Positions 42,946-52,788 are shown, counted from the first letter of the stretch. The stretch is 64,000 nt of DNA from Micromonospora narathiwatensis (GCF_900089605.1 NZ_LT594324.1:4464001-4528000); one strand, 5' to 3'. Numbers and translations: made by a program. The notes: generated from the sequence alone by a model not told the origin.

Positions 42946-43043
42946 GTGCCGCCCTCCTACCCAGTCGGTCACCAGGTAGTACCGGCCGTGACCCGGAAAG
43001 GTTGCCTCGCAGGCGGTTGGTCAGGCGAGCATCTTCGCCGGAG

Positions 43044-44129
<1,086 letters not shown>

Positions 44130-44137
44130 GACGAGCC

Positions 44138-44143
44138 AGCTTA
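44138..44143 (-). promoter_or_regulatory. -10-like TAAGCT upstream of ychF
   Basis: TAAGCT followed by 8 nt and the ychF GTG; no Shine-Dalgarno sequence. Confidence 0.4.
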
Positions 44144-44215
44144 CGCGGTTCACCGCGCGCCTTGGACAGGCAGCCCCGTCGCCGGCACCGAAAAGGGACC
44201 GCGGTCACCACCGGG

Positions 44216-44962
44216 TCAGCGGGACTGAGCGGTCAGCAGCCGGGGTTCGATCCGGGTCTCCCGCACGCTGCCGTCCGCCTCCCGGGTCACCTGGTACGCG
44301 GCGACGCCCTCCCGGTCGGCCACCGCCTCGGCCAGCGCGGTGCCCCGGTAGACCAGCCCCACCCCGTCGTCCGTGCAGTAGCTGGTCGGCAGCGTGCCGT
44401 CGCCGACCAGCCTGTGCATCAGCGGTCGGCGCTGCGCCTCGCCGTCGTAGTGCACGCCGTTGCCGTACGGGAGCCAGCCCAGCCCCTCGGTGAACGGCCG
44501 CAGGGTCGGGCCGTAGCTGTCGGTGGCGCCGCCCAGGTGCCAGCAGATCGACCCGGCCGAGACCCCGCCCAGCACCACGCCGGCCTGCCAGCACTCGTGC
44601 AGGATGTCCTGGAGGCCGTGCACCCGCCAGACCGCGCAGAGGTTGGCGACGCTGCCGCCGCCGACCCAGATGATGTCCTGGGCGAGCAGGTGGGCACGGA
44701 CGTCCTCGACGTTGGGCATCGGGAACAGGGCCAGGTGGGACGGGCGGAACCGGGTGCCGGCGAACGCGCCGTAGAACACGGTGTACGAGGTGGGCTGGTC
44801 ACCGACGGCCTGGTTCAGGTAGCAGATCCTCGGCGCGTCGCCGGCCTCCGCCAGCTCGGCCATCAGGTCGAAGACCGGCCCGGGTTGCGCGTCGTACGGG
44901 CCGCGGTGCCGGCTGGCGAAGCCGGTGCTGGCGGCGACGATGGTCGGTTCGCTGGCGGGCAT
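44216..44962 (-). CDS. Peptidase E family (S51) protein
   Basis: 248 residues. VGGGSVANLCAVWRVHGL and GVVLGGVSAGSICWHLGG give the S51 nucleophile Ser in GVSAG; STDSYGPTLRP-like and CTDDGVGLVYRG segments follow. Peptidase E cleaves Asp-X dipeptides; paralogues of this length include cyanophycinase-like enzymes, so the exact substrate is uncertain. ATG 44962. A 30-bp imperfect tandem duplication lies just upstream. Confidence 0.85.
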   Translation of the reverse strand: MPASEPTIVAASTGFASRHRGPYDAQPGPVFDLMAELAEAGDAPRICYLNQAVGDQPTSYTVFYGAFAGTRFRPSHLALFPMPNVEDVRAHLLAQDIIWVGGGSVANLCAVWRVHGLQDILHECWQAGVVLGGVSAGSICWHLGGATDSYGPTLRPFTEGLGWLPYGNGVHYDGEAQRRPLMHRLVGDGTLPTSYCTDDGVGLVYRGTALAEAVADREGVAAYQVTREADGSVRETRIEPRLLTAQSR

Positions 44963-44990
44963 GCTCGTCCTTCCGATGGGTGCTGGTCGA

Positions 44991-45050
44991 GATCATCCGG
45001 CGCTGCCGGGCGTCGGGCAGGATCATCCCGCACTGCCGAGCGTCGAGCGC
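44991..45050. repeat. Imperfect 30-bp tandem duplication upstream of peptidase E
   Basis: Units 44991-45020 and 45021-45050 both begin GATCATCC and share most positions. They lie 29 bp before the peptidase E start in a noncoding gap, so they may be paired regulator sites or a decayed duplication. Confidence 0.7.
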
Positions 45051-45085
45051 GCCAAGCCTCATCAGCGAGAGAAAACGTGCACCGG

Positions 45086-45541
45086 TCAGCCGGCCAGCAG
45101 GCGCGGCCACTCCGGCGTCTCGTCGCGCCACTCGGGCAGCGTGCCCGGTGGCAACTCCGCCGCGGCGGCGAGCGGGAGGGTGAGCCGGTGCGCGGCGGCG
45201 GAGCCGGCCGCGTGGGACTGGTCGAGCAGCCAGCGCACCTCGTCGGCCGTCCAGCCCAGCCCGCCCCGGCCGGCGATCTCCCGTACCAGCCGCAGGCCGA
45301 CCCGGGTGTCGTCGTCGTAGAAGCGCATGCACCAGTGGTGTGCCCACATGCCGAGCGCCCGCAACCCGGCCGCGTCGAGCGAACCCGCGAGCCGGCCGCA
45401 GGCGGTCTCGGCGAAGGCCCGCCCCGGGTCGTCGGCCCGGTCCCGCTCGATCGCGCCGTACGCGGCCGGCGCCACCACCCGCATCCGGTCGTAGAAGCCC
45501 TGCACCACCGCGCGGTCCAGCCGCACCTGCCCCGACCGCAT
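45086..45541 (-). CDS. Hypothetical protein
   Basis: 151 residues, helix-rich and Trp-rich (WAHHWCMRFYDDD, LDQSHAAGSAAAHRLTLPLA). No domain recognised. ATG 45541 has GAGGTG seven bases upstream. It is divergent from the second ECF sigma gene. Confidence 0.7.
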   Translation of the reverse strand: MRSGQVRLDRAVVQGFYDRMRVVAPAAYGAIERDRADDPGRAFAETACGRLAGSLDAAGLRALGMWAHHWCMRFYDDDTRVGLRLVREIAGRGGLGWTADEVRWLLDQSHAAGSAAAHRLTLPLAAAAELPPGTLPEWRDETPEWPRLLAG

Positions 45542-45597
45542 CAGCGGGCACCTCGCCCGGCCACGCTCGCCATTCCCCCGCACCTTCTCCTGTGTTG

Positions 45598-45619
45598 GTG
45601 GCCGGACGGTACCGGCCAC
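45598..45619. promoter_or_regulatory. Inverted repeat in the sigma-gene upstream region
   Basis: GTGGCCGG (45598-45605) and CCGGCCAC (45612-45619) are perfect 8-bp arms around ACGGTA, within the 175-bp divergent region. Possibly a regulator site; no promoter boxes are clear. Confidence 0.4.
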
Positions 45620-45716
45620 TACCGACACTTTCCGCGCCGGAATCCGTTGCCGCCCAAGGGATAGCGGGCCTGAGCTGGGGCGTCTGTATCGGTGGAAGAA
45701 AAACGCGGGAGGGTGC

Positions 45717-46223
45717 GTGGACGAGGACGACCGGGCCCGGCTGGCCGAGTTCGTGGCCGGCCGTACGCCGGCGCTGATGCGGGTCGCGTACCTGCTCACC
45801 GGCGACCGGCACGCCGCCGAGGACCTGTTCCAGTCGGCGCTGGCCAAAACCATCCCGAAGTGGCGGACGCTGCGGCACACCGACCCGGAGGGCTACCTGC
45901 GCACGGTGATGTACCGGGAGCAGGTGAGCTGGTGGCGTCGGCTGCGCCGGCGGCGGGAGACGGCGCTCACCGGCGACGGGCCGATCCAGCCGGATCCGAG
46001 CGGCGGCACCGACGTACGCCTGGCGATGCGGGCGGCGTTGCGGCGGCTGCCGCCGGCCCAGCGCACGGTGCTGGTGCTGCGTTACTACGAGGACCTGCCC
46101 GAGGCCCGGGTGGCCGAGGTCCTCGGTTGCACGATCGGCACCGTACGCAGCCGGACCCACCGGGCGGTGACCCGATTGCGCCAGCTCCTGCCGGACGTCG
46201 AACTTCTGGAGGTACGGCGGTGA
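45717..46223 (+). CDS. SigE-family ECF RNA polymerase sigma factor (second)
   Basis: 168 residues. Region 2 LAEFVAGRTPALMRVAYLLTGDRHAAEDLFQSALAKTIPKW and region 4 LPPAQRTVLVLRYYEDLPEARVAEVLGCTIGTVRSRTHRAVTRLR are complete. The GTG at 45717 has GGGAGGG upstream. Its gene overlaps the next, membrane-protein gene by GTGA, the same layout as the first SigE-family module 3 kb away. Confidence 0.9.
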   Translation: MDEDDRARLAEFVAGRTPALMRVAYLLTGDRHAAEDLFQSALAKTIPKWRTLRHTDPEGYLRTVMYREQVSWWRRLRRRRETALTGDGPIQPDPSGGTDVRLAMRAALRRLPPAQRTVLVLRYYEDLPEARVAEVLGCTIGTVRSRTHRAVTRLRQLLPDVELLEVRR

Positions 46224-46744
46224 CCACCCCGTTCGAGAACCTCATCCGCGCCACCCTCTCCGACCTTGCCGAGGAGGCACCACCAGTGCAGGACCAGTTG
46301 ACCCCGGCGGAACGCCGGGTCCGGAACCGACGGCGCACCACGATGGCGCTGAGCGCGGCGGGGACGATCGCCGCCGTCCTCGTGGCCACGCCGTTCGCGA
46401 TCGCGTCGACCCGCTCGGACGCCCCGCGCCCGGCCGCGCCCAGCGCCCGGCCCACGCCGTCGCCCAGCGTGTCGTTCGACCCCAGCGCTCGGCCCAGCCC
46501 CCGGGAGAGTTACCGCTCTCCGGTCCCGATCGCCTCATCCACCGTCCCCGGCCGCCTGCCGGACGGGCGCCTGCCCATGCCGGCGGCTTCCCCCAGCCCG
46601 TCCCCGGAGACGGCCTCACCCAGCCCGCGCATGCCGGGGGCCTCACCCAGCCCGCGCATGCCGGGGGCCTCACCCAGCCCGTCCTCGCCGCCGGTCTCAC
46701 CCAGCCCCGCCGTGCCGTCGCCCCAGCCCAGCCCGCAGCGCTGA
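46220..46744 (+). CDS. Single-pass protein with a Pro/Ser-rich tail, encoded with ECF sigma
   Basis: 174 residues. A cytosolic ~40 residues (ENLIRATLSDLAEEAPPVQDQLTPAERRVRNRRR), one transmembrane helix (about 42-62), then ~110 residues almost entirely Pro, Ser, Ala and Arg outside the cell, with a repeated SPSPRMPGA. It could be a sigma-factor partner; no zinc anti-sigma motif. The tail resembles wall-spanning linkers with no terminal domain. Confidence 0.75.
   Translation: MTTPFENLIRATLSDLAEEAPPVQDQLTPAERRVRNRRRTTMALSAAGTIAAVLVATPFAIASTRSDAPRPAAPSARPTPSPSVSFDPSARPSPRESYRSPVPIASSTVPGRLPDGRLPMPAASPSPSPETASPSPRMPGASPSPRMPGASPSPSSPPVSPSPAVPSPQPSPQR
46614..46680. repeat. 27-bp in-frame tandem repeat
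   Basis: Two identical 27-bp units (46614-46640 and 46641-46667) plus a partial third, each coding a Pro/Ser nonapeptide block of the extracellular tail. Length variation by slippage would stay in frame. Confidence 0.85.
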
Positions 46745-46759
46745 CGCCCACACCTGTCG

Positions 46760-46795
46760 GGGCCGGGCGCAGCCAACGGGGCCTGCGCCCGGCCC
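46760..46795 (+). terminator. Hairpin terminator of the second sigma operon
   Basis: A perfect 13-bp stem (46760-46772 with 46783-46795) with a 10-nt loop. The rest of the 229-bp gap to the ada gene contains a second imperfect inverted repeat near 46815-46855 and no gene. Confidence 0.75.
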
Positions 46796-46960
46796 GGCCG
46801 GTCACCATTCGCCCGTGCCGGTGGGGCCGCTTCACGCGAGGACGGCCCACCGGGCGTGAAATGGCCGCTCTTTCCGCGAATCCGCAGCGATCTCGGCGAG
46901 GACGGAAGCAGGCGTACGGCCAGGTCCGAATCCCGCCAGCCGAGGGCTGGACCTGCGAGG

Positions 46961-46966
46961 CAGTAT
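46961..46966 (+). promoter_or_regulatory. -10-like CAGTAT, leaderless start of ada-alkA
   Basis: CAGTAT-CGATGGC-GTG (46974), 7-nt gap and no Shine-Dalgarno sequence. Confidence 0.45.
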
Positions 46967-46973
46967 CGATGGC

Positions 46974-48461
46974 GTGGAGTTGGACTTCGAGCGGTGCTAC
47001 CGCGCTGTCGACAGCCGTGACCAGCGTTTCGACGGCTGGTTCTACACCGGCGTGACGTCGACCGGGATCTACTGCCGGCCGTCCTGCCCGGCGATGACGC
47101 CGAAGCGGCAGAACGTCCGGTTCTTCCCGTCCGCCGCCGCCGCGCAGGGCGCCGGCCTACGGGCCTGTCGCCGCTGCCGCCCCGACGCCGCCCCGGGCTC
47201 GCCCCAGTGGGACGTCCGGGCGGACGTGGTCGGGCGGGCGATGCGGCTGATCGCCGACGGGGTCGTCGACCGGGACGGCGTACCGGGGTTGGCGGCCCGG
47301 CTCGGCTACACCGAGCGGCACCTGCACCGGATGCTCCGCGCCGAACTGGGCGCCGGGCCGCTCGCGCTGGCCCGGGCCCAGCGCGCCCAGTCCGCCCGGA
47401 TCCTCATCGAGACCACCGGGCTCGGCCTGGCCGAGGTCGCGTTCGCCGCCGGCTTCGGCAGCGTCCGGCAGTTCAACGACACGGTCCGCGAGGTGTACGG
47501 GGCGACGCCGTCCGAGCTGCGGGTCACCCGGGGCCGGCAGCCCGTGGCCGGCGGGGCGGGCACCATCACGTTGCGGCTGGCGTACCGGCCGCCGTTGCAC
47601 GCGGTGGCGCTGCTGGACTTCCTCGCCCTGCGGGCCCTGCCCGGCGTCGAGGAGGTACGCGACGGGACGTACCGCCGGGGGTTGCGGCTGCCGCACGGCC
47701 CCGGCACGGTCGCGCTGACGCCGGCCGACGGGCACGTGGTCGCCACGCTGCGCCTGGCCGACATGCGCGACCTGGCGCCCGCGGTGGCCCGCTGCCGGCG
47801 CCTGCTCGACCTGGACGCCGACCCGCTCGCGGTCGACGCCGCCCTGGCCCAGGACCCCGCCCTCGCCCCGGCGGTCCGGGCCGAACCGGGCGTCCGCCTC
47901 CCGCACGCCGTCGACGGCTTCGAAATGGCCGTCCGCGCCATCACCACCCAGCAGATCTCCCTCCGATCCGCCCGCACCACCCTCACCCACCTGTTGTCGG
48001 CCGTCCAGCAGCTCCGCTTTGATCAAGAAGGTCCCGTCGAGGAGACGGCCCCCGCCGGAGGCGAACTTCTTGATCAACACGAACTGGGGGCGTTTCCGGG
48101 GGCGGAGGAGGTGGCCTCGGTTCCGGATGACGGGTTTCGGATGCCGGGGGCGCGGCGGGAGACGATCCGGGCGGTGGCGCGGGCCGTCGCGGACGGCTCG
48201 CTCGACCTCGAACCGGGTGGGGATCGGGAGGAGGCGGTACGGCGGCTGACCGCGCTGCCCGGGATCGGGCCGTGGACCGCCGGCTACGTGGCCATGCGGG
48301 CCCTCGGCGACCCCGACGTCTTCCTCCCCACCGACCTGGGCGTACGCCGGGGCGCCGCCGCGCTCGGCCGGCCCGACGACCCGAAGACCCTTGACGCGTA
48401 CGCGGACCGCTGGCGCCCCTGGCGGTCGTACGCGGTGATCAGACTCTGGAGAGCGGCATGA
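46974..48461 (+). CDS. AdaA-AlkA fusion: alkylation-response regulator and 3-methyladenine DNA glycosylase
   Basis: 495 residues. Domain 1 is the Ada zinc/methyl-acceptor module with Cys34, Cys38, Cys65 and Cys68. Domain 2 is an AraC-type HTH (about 80-180, AARLGYTERHLHRMLRAELG). Domain 3 (about 190-495) is AlkA-like, with TALPGIGPWTAGYVAMRALGDPDVFLPTDLGVRRG containing the helix-hairpin-helix and the catalytic Asp. Methylation of Ada Cys activates the adaptive response. About 20 residues (349-368) in the glycosylase domain are encoded by a palindromic repeat inserted in frame. It is coupled to ogt by ATGA. Confidence 0.93.
   Translation: MELDFERCYRAVDSRDQRFDGWFYTGVTSTGIYCRPSCPAMTPKRQNVRFFPSAAAAQGAGLRACRRCRPDAAPGSPQWDVRADVVGRAMRLIADGVVDRDGVPGLAARLGYTERHLHRMLRAELGAGPLALARAQRAQSARILIETTGLGLAEVAFAAGFGSVRQFNDTVREVYGATPSELRVTRGRQPVAGGAGTITLRLAYRPPLHAVALLDFLALRALPGVEEVRDGTYRRGLRLPHGPGTVALTPADGHVVATLRLADMRDLAPAVARCRRLLDLDADPLAVDAALAQDPALAPAVRAEPGVRLPHAVDGFEMAVRAITTQQISLRSARTTLTHLLSAVQQLRFDQEGPVEETAPAGGELLDQHELGAFPGAEEVASVPDDGFRMPGARRETIRAVARAVADGSLDLEPGGDREEAVRRLTALPGIGPWTAGYVAMRALGDPDVFLPTDLGVRRGAAALGRPDDPKTLDAYADRWRPWRSYAVIRLWRAA
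48019..48077. repeat. Palindromic repeat element inside the AlkA domain
   Basis: TTGATCAAGAAG (48019-48030) and CTTCTTGATCAA (48066-48077) are perfect 12-bp arms of a 59-bp element. Its A+T content is higher than the flanks and it is translated without a stop, adding residues DQEGPVEETAPAGGELLDQH. The arms look like a dispersed intergenic repeat of this lineage (inference). Confidence 0.7.
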
Positions 48462-48970
48462 CCACCCTGGACAGCACCCTCATCGACACCCCCGCCGGCC
48501 CGCTGAGCGTGCTCGCCGGACCGGACGGGACGGTACGCGCGGCCGGCTTCACCGCCGAGCCGGCCGACCTGGTTCCGCTGATGCACCCGAGCCTGCGCGG
48601 TGCGCTGCGGGACCGGGCCGACCTCGGCCCGGTGACCACCGCCGTCCGCGCCTACCTGGCCGGCGACCTGACCGCGATCGACCCGGTCCCGGTCGAGCAG
48701 CACACCGGGGGCGTCTTCATGGCGCACGCCTGGCGGGTGCTGCGGGAGGTGAAGCCGGGCGAGCCGGTGACGTACACCGGTTACGCCGAGTTGGCCGGGC
48801 GGCCGGCCGCGGTACGCGCCGCCGCCGCGGCCTGCGCCCGCAACGCCGCCGCCCTCTTCGTCCCGTGCCACCGGGTGCTGCGCACCGACGGCACGCTCGG
48901 CGGCTACCGCTGGGGCCTGGACGTGAAGAGGTGGCTGCTCGGTCATGAGGGACGGCTGACGGCAAGTTGA
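48458..48970 (+). CDS. ogt: Methylated-DNA-[protein]-cysteine S-methyltransferase
   Basis: 170 residues. The suicide acceptor Cys137 lies in LFVPCHRVLRTDGTLGGYRWGLDVKRWLL; the HTH arm GYAELAGRPAAVRAAAAACARN is present. It repairs O6-methylguanine and O4-methylthymine. The ATG overlaps the ada-alkA stop, so the two repair genes form one alkylation-response operon. Confidence 0.95.
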   Translation: MTTLDSTLIDTPAGPLSVLAGPDGTVRAAGFTAEPADLVPLMHPSLRGALRDRADLGPVTTAVRAYLAGDLTAIDPVPVEQHTGGVFMAHAWRVLREVKPGEPVTYTGYAELAGRPAAVRAAAAACARNAAALFVPCHRVLRTDGTLGGYRWGLDVKRWLLGHEGRLTAS

Positions 48971-48995
48971 CAGAAACGCCGTTCGCAATTCCCGC

Positions 48996-49001
48996 TACCG
49001 T
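48996..49001 (+). promoter_or_regulatory. -10-like TACCGT upstream of the ABC exporter
   Basis: TACCGT, 6 nt, then GTG 49008. A consensus-like TTGACA at 48967-48972 lies 23 nt upstream, longer than the usual 16-19 spacing, so it may or may not be the -35. Confidence 0.4.
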
Positions 49002-49007
49002 CGGGTA

Positions 49008-50852
49008 GTGCCCGCGCAGTGCGACGGCAACCCCCCGGCGCGTCACGACGCCCGTCCCCACCCGCTGCGCAACCTCTGGCGGCTGCGCTCCTACCTGCGC
49101 CCGTACGCGACCGAGTTCGCCTGGCTGCTGCTGGCCGCCCTGGCCGCCACGGCGGCGAGCCTGGCCGTACCCCTCGTGGTGCAGCGGGTGGTGGACGGGC
49201 CGGTGGCCCGGCACGACGTGGCCGGGCTGGTCCGGCTCGGCGGCCTCGCCCTCCTGCTCGGCCTGGCCGAGGCGGTGCTGATCTTCATCCGCCGGTGGAC
49301 GCAGTCCTCGTCCTCGGTCGGCATGGAGGCGGCGATCCGCGCCGACCTCTACGCCCACCTGCAACGCCTCCCGGCCGGCTGCCACGACCGCTGGCAGTCC
49401 GGCCAGCTCCTCTCCCGGATCACCAGCGACCTGTCGGTGATCCGCCGGTTCCTCTCCTTCGGCCTGCTCTTCCTCGTGCTCAACCTGGTCACCTACGCCG
49501 CCGTGGTGGTGCTGCTGATCCGGCTGCACCCGTGGCTCGGGCTGCTGGTGGCGGCCAGCGCGGTGCCGCTGTTCCTGATCAGCCGCCGCTTCGCCCGCCA
49601 CTACCACGCCGCGTCCCGGCGGATGCAGGACCAGCAGGGGGACGTGGCCACGCTGGTCGAGGAGACCGCGCAGGGGCTGCGCACCATGCGGGCGTACGGG
49701 CGGGGGCCGGAACTGGCCGCCCGGTTCGCCGACGGCGCCCGCCGGCTGCACGACACCGGGGTCGGCAAGGCACGGCTGCTGGCGCGTACCTCGGCGATGT
49801 TCGACCTGGTCCCCAACCTGACCCTCGGGGTGGTGCTGGTGGCGGGGGTGGCATCCGCCGCCCGGGGCGGGCTCACCATCGGCGGGCTGGTCGCCTTCGT
49901 CAGTCTGCAACTCATGCTGATCTGGCCGGTGCAGTCGCTCGGCTGGATCATCGCGAACGGGCAGGAGGCGGCGACCGCCGCCGACCGGATCCAGGAGGTG
50001 CTGGACACCCCGCCGACCATCGTGGACGCCCCGCACGCCCGGCCGCTGAACCGCGCCGACGTACGCGGCCGGCTGCGCTTCGAACGGGTGACGTTCCGCT
50101 ACCCCGGGACGGCCGCGCCGGTGCTGCGCGAGATCGAGCTGACCGTCGAACCGGGCGAGACGCTGGCCCTGGTGGGTGCCACCGGCTGCGGCAAGAGCAC
50201 GCTACTCTCGCTGGTCCCCCGGCTGCACGAGGTGACCGGCGGCCGGATCAGCCTGGACGGGCACGACCTGCGGGACCTGCGGCTCGGCTCGCTGCGCCGG
50301 CTGGTCGGGATGGCCTTCGAGGAGCCGACCCTGTTCTCCATGTCGGTGTGGGAGAACCTCACCCTGGGTCGCCCGGACGCCGACGAGGACGAGGTACGGG
50401 CGGCGCTCGCGCTCGCCCGGGCCGAGTTCGCGTACGACCTGCCGTGGGGACTGGCCACCCGGGTCGGCGAGCAGGGACTCTCCCTCTCCGGCGGGCAGCG
50501 GCAACGGCTGGCGCTGGCCCGCGCGGTGCTCGGCCGGCCCGCCCTGCTCGTGCTCGACGACCCGCTCTCCGCCTTGGACGTGCACACCGAGGCGCTGGTC
50601 GAGGCGGCGCTGCGCCGGGTGCTGCGGGACACCACGGCCCTGCTGGTGGTGCACCGCCCGTCGACCGTGGCGCTGGCCGACCGGGTGGCCCTGCTCGACG
50701 GCGGTCGGATCGTCGCCGTCGGCACCCACCGCGAACTGCTGGCCGAGGTGCCGGCGTACCGGGCGGTGCTGTCGGCGGAGCCGGAGCGGTGTGGCGAGCC
50801 CGGCTCCGCGACCGGGCAGTGGCCGGACAGCGTCGGCCTGGTGCGTTCGTGA
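49008..50852 (+). CDS. ABC exporter half-transporter with a degenerate ATPase site
   Basis: 614 residues: six transmembrane helices (about 25-320) fused to an ATPase domain. Walker A GATGCGKST and signature LSLSGGQRQRLALAR are intact, but Walker B ends LLVLDDPLSALD (Asp instead of the catalytic Glu) and the Q-loop reads FEEPTLF (Glu instead of Gln). This is the degenerate half of a heterodimeric exporter; the partner follows with a GTGA overlap. Substrate unknown; related pairs export drugs or lipids. Confidence 0.92.
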   Translation: MPAQCDGNPPARHDARPHPLRNLWRLRSYLRPYATEFAWLLLAALAATAASLAVPLVVQRVVDGPVARHDVAGLVRLGGLALLLGLAEAVLIFIRRWTQSSSSVGMEAAIRADLYAHLQRLPAGCHDRWQSGQLLSRITSDLSVIRRFLSFGLLFLVLNLVTYAAVVVLLIRLHPWLGLLVAASAVPLFLISRRFARHYHAASRRMQDQQGDVATLVEETAQGLRTMRAYGRGPELAARFADGARRLHDTGVGKARLLARTSAMFDLVPNLTLGVVLVAGVASAARGGLTIGGLVAFVSLQLMLIWPVQSLGWIIANGQEAATAADRIQEVLDTPPTIVDAPHARPLNRADVRGRLRFERVTFRYPGTAAPVLREIELTVEPGETLALVGATGCGKSTLLSLVPRLHEVTGGRISLDGHDLRDLRLGSLRRLVGMAFEEPTLFSMSVWENLTLGRPDADEDEVRAALALARAEFAYDLPWGLATRVGEQGLSLSGGQRQRLALARAVLGRPALLVLDDPLSALDVHTEALVEAALRRVLRDTTALLVVHRPSTVALADRVALLDGGRIVAVGTHRELLAEVPAYRAVLSAEPERCGEPGSATGQWPDSVGLVRS

Positions 50853-52741
50853 GCCGGGCGGGCGGCCCGCGCCGCGTGCCCCGACCGCGCCGCGGCGACG
50901 AGGTCGACCTCGTCCGGTGGCGCGGACGGGCCAGCGACCCGGACGCCGACCGCAGCCGGGCCGAGGACGCCGCGCCGGAGGCGATCGCCCGGCTCCGGGC
51001 CCGCAGCCGCGTACTGCTCGGCGAACTGCTGCGCCCGCACCGGGCCCGGCTCGCGCTCGCCGTGGCGCTGCTGCTGGCCCAGAACGCCGCCGCGATGGCC
51101 GGGCCGTACCTGGTGATGCTCGGCATCGACCGGGGCATCGCGCCGCTGCGGGCCGGCGACCCCGGCCCGCTGGTCGCCGTCGCCGCCGCCTTCGTCGTCG
51201 CCACCGGCACCGAGTACGCGGCCCGACGTGCCTTCCTCACCCTCGCCGCCCGGATCGGCCAGGCCGTCCTGCTCGACCTCCGCCGACGGGTGTACGGCCA
51301 CTTCCTCCGCCTCGACGTCGCCTTCCACCAGCGCTACACCTCGGGGCGGATGGTGTCCCGGCTGACCAGCGACCTGGACTCGATCGCCGAACTGGTCGAC
51401 GGCGGGATCGACAAGCTGGTGCTGGCCGCGCTGTCGGTGCTGTCGGTGGCCGGCATCCTGCTCTGGCTGGACCTGCCGCTCGCCGCGGCCACCCTGCTCG
51501 CCTTCCCGTTCCTGTTCTGGCTGTCCCGGTGGTTCGCCCGCGCGTCCGCCGGGGCGTACCGGCGCACCCGGGAGGCGGTGGCGCTGGTCATCGTCCACTT
51601 CGTCGAGTCGCTGCGCGGCATCCGCGCGGTCCAGGCGTACCGGCGGGAGCCGCGCAACCAGCGCATCTTCGCCGCGGTGAACGACGACTACCGGCAGGCC
51701 AGCCTGGACGCGTTCCGGTTGATCGCGGTCTACTCGCCGGGCATCCGGATGATCGGCAACCTGACCGCCGCCCTGGTGCTCGGCTACGGGGGCTGGCGGG
51801 TGCTGGGCGGCCGGACCGAGGTCGGGGTGCTCGCCGCCTTCCTGCTCTACCTGCGCCGGTTCTTCGAGCCGATGGAGGAGTTCAGCCAGTTCTACAACGC
51901 GTTGCAGTCGGCGACCGCCGCGCTGGAGAAGCTGGCCGGGGTGCTCGACGAGCGGCCGGCGGTGGCCGAGCCGGAGCGGCCGGTGCCGCTGCCCACCGGC
52001 CGGGGGCGGGGCAGCGTCGCCTTCCGGTCGGTCGGCTTCGGCTACCGGCCGGAGACCCCGATCCTGGTGGACCTGGAGCTGGCCGTCCCGGCCGGGCAGA
52101 CCGTGGCGCTGATCGGGCCGACCGGCGCGGGCAAGTCCACCATCGCCAAGCTGCTCGCCCGGTTCCACGACCCGGACGGCGGCACGATCAGCCTGGACGG
52201 GGTCGACCTGCGGGACCTCGCCGACGCCGAGCTGCGCCGGGCGGTCGTACTGGTGACCCAGGAGAACCACCTGTTCAGCGGCTCGGTGGCGGAGAACATC
52301 CGGTTCGGCCGCCCGGACGCCGACGACGCGACCGTGGAGGCCGCCGCCCGGGCCATCGGCGCGCACGAGTTCATCGCCGCGCTCCCCGACGGGTACGCCA
52401 CCGACGTACGCCGGCGCGGCGGCCGGCTCTCCGCCGGGCAGCGGCAGCTCGTCGCGTTCGCGCGGGCGTTCCTGGCCGACCCGCGGGTGCTCATCCTGGA
52501 CGAGGCGACCTCGTCGCTGGACGTGCCGACCGAGCGCCTGGTGCAGCGGGCGCTCGGCAGCGTCCTGCGGGACCGCACCGCGCTGGTGATCGCGCACCGG
52601 CTCTCCACCGTGGAGATCGCCGACCGGGTGCTGGTGCTCGACGGCGGGCGGATCGTGGAGGACGGCCCGCCGGCCGAGCTGGCCGCCGCCGGGGGCCGGT
52701 ACGCCGCCCTGCACCGCCAGTGGCGCGACTCGCTGATCTGA
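50849..52741 (+). CDS. ABC exporter half-transporter with a consensus Walker B
   Basis: 630 residues. A charged ~45-residue cytosolic N-terminus, six transmembrane helices, then the ATPase with GPTGAGKST, Q-loop VTQENHLFSG and Walker B VLILDEATSSLD, but a variant signature LSAGQRQLVAFARA. The complementary defects of the two halves (Asp in one Walker B, variant signature in the other) are exactly those of asymmetric heterodimeric exporters with one degenerate site. The GTG start at 50849 overlaps the previous stop. Confidence 0.92.
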   Translation: MSRAGGPRRVPRPRRGDEVDLVRWRGRASDPDADRSRAEDAAPEAIARLRARSRVLLGELLRPHRARLALAVALLLAQNAAAMAGPYLVMLGIDRGIAPLRAGDPGPLVAVAAAFVVATGTEYAARRAFLTLAARIGQAVLLDLRRRVYGHFLRLDVAFHQRYTSGRMVSRLTSDLDSIAELVDGGIDKLVLAALSVLSVAGILLWLDLPLAAATLLAFPFLFWLSRWFARASAGAYRRTREAVALVIVHFVESLRGIRAVQAYRREPRNQRIFAAVNDDYRQASLDAFRLIAVYSPGIRMIGNLTAALVLGYGGWRVLGGRTEVGVLAAFLLYLRRFFEPMEEFSQFYNALQSATAALEKLAGVLDERPAVAEPERPVPLPTGRGRGSVAFRSVGFGYRPETPILVDLELAVPAGQTVALIGPTGAGKSTIAKLLARFHDPDGGTISLDGVDLRDLADAELRRAVVLVTQENHLFSGSVAENIRFGRPDADDATVEAAARAIGAHEFIAALPDGYATDVRRRGGRLSAGQRQLVAFARAFLADPRVLILDEATSSLDVPTERLVQRALGSVLRDRTALVIAHRLSTVEIADRVLVLDGGRIVEDGPPAELAAAGGRYAALHRQWRDSLI

Positions 52742-52788
52742 CCGCCGGCACGGCACCGAAATTCGTGGAGTCGCCCAGGCCGGCTGCC

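Noticed and set aside
48967..49001. TTGACA as -35 for the ABC exporter promoter
   Set aside because: The hexamer is perfect, but 23 nt to TACCGT is outside the usual spacing, so I do not call a -35/-10 promoter; only the -10-like box is listed.
49019..50848. Apparent 1240-residue frame spanning both ABC exporter genes
   Set aside because: The first part is an out-of-frame shadow of the first half-transporter; the real second gene starts at GTG 50849 overlapping the previous stop.
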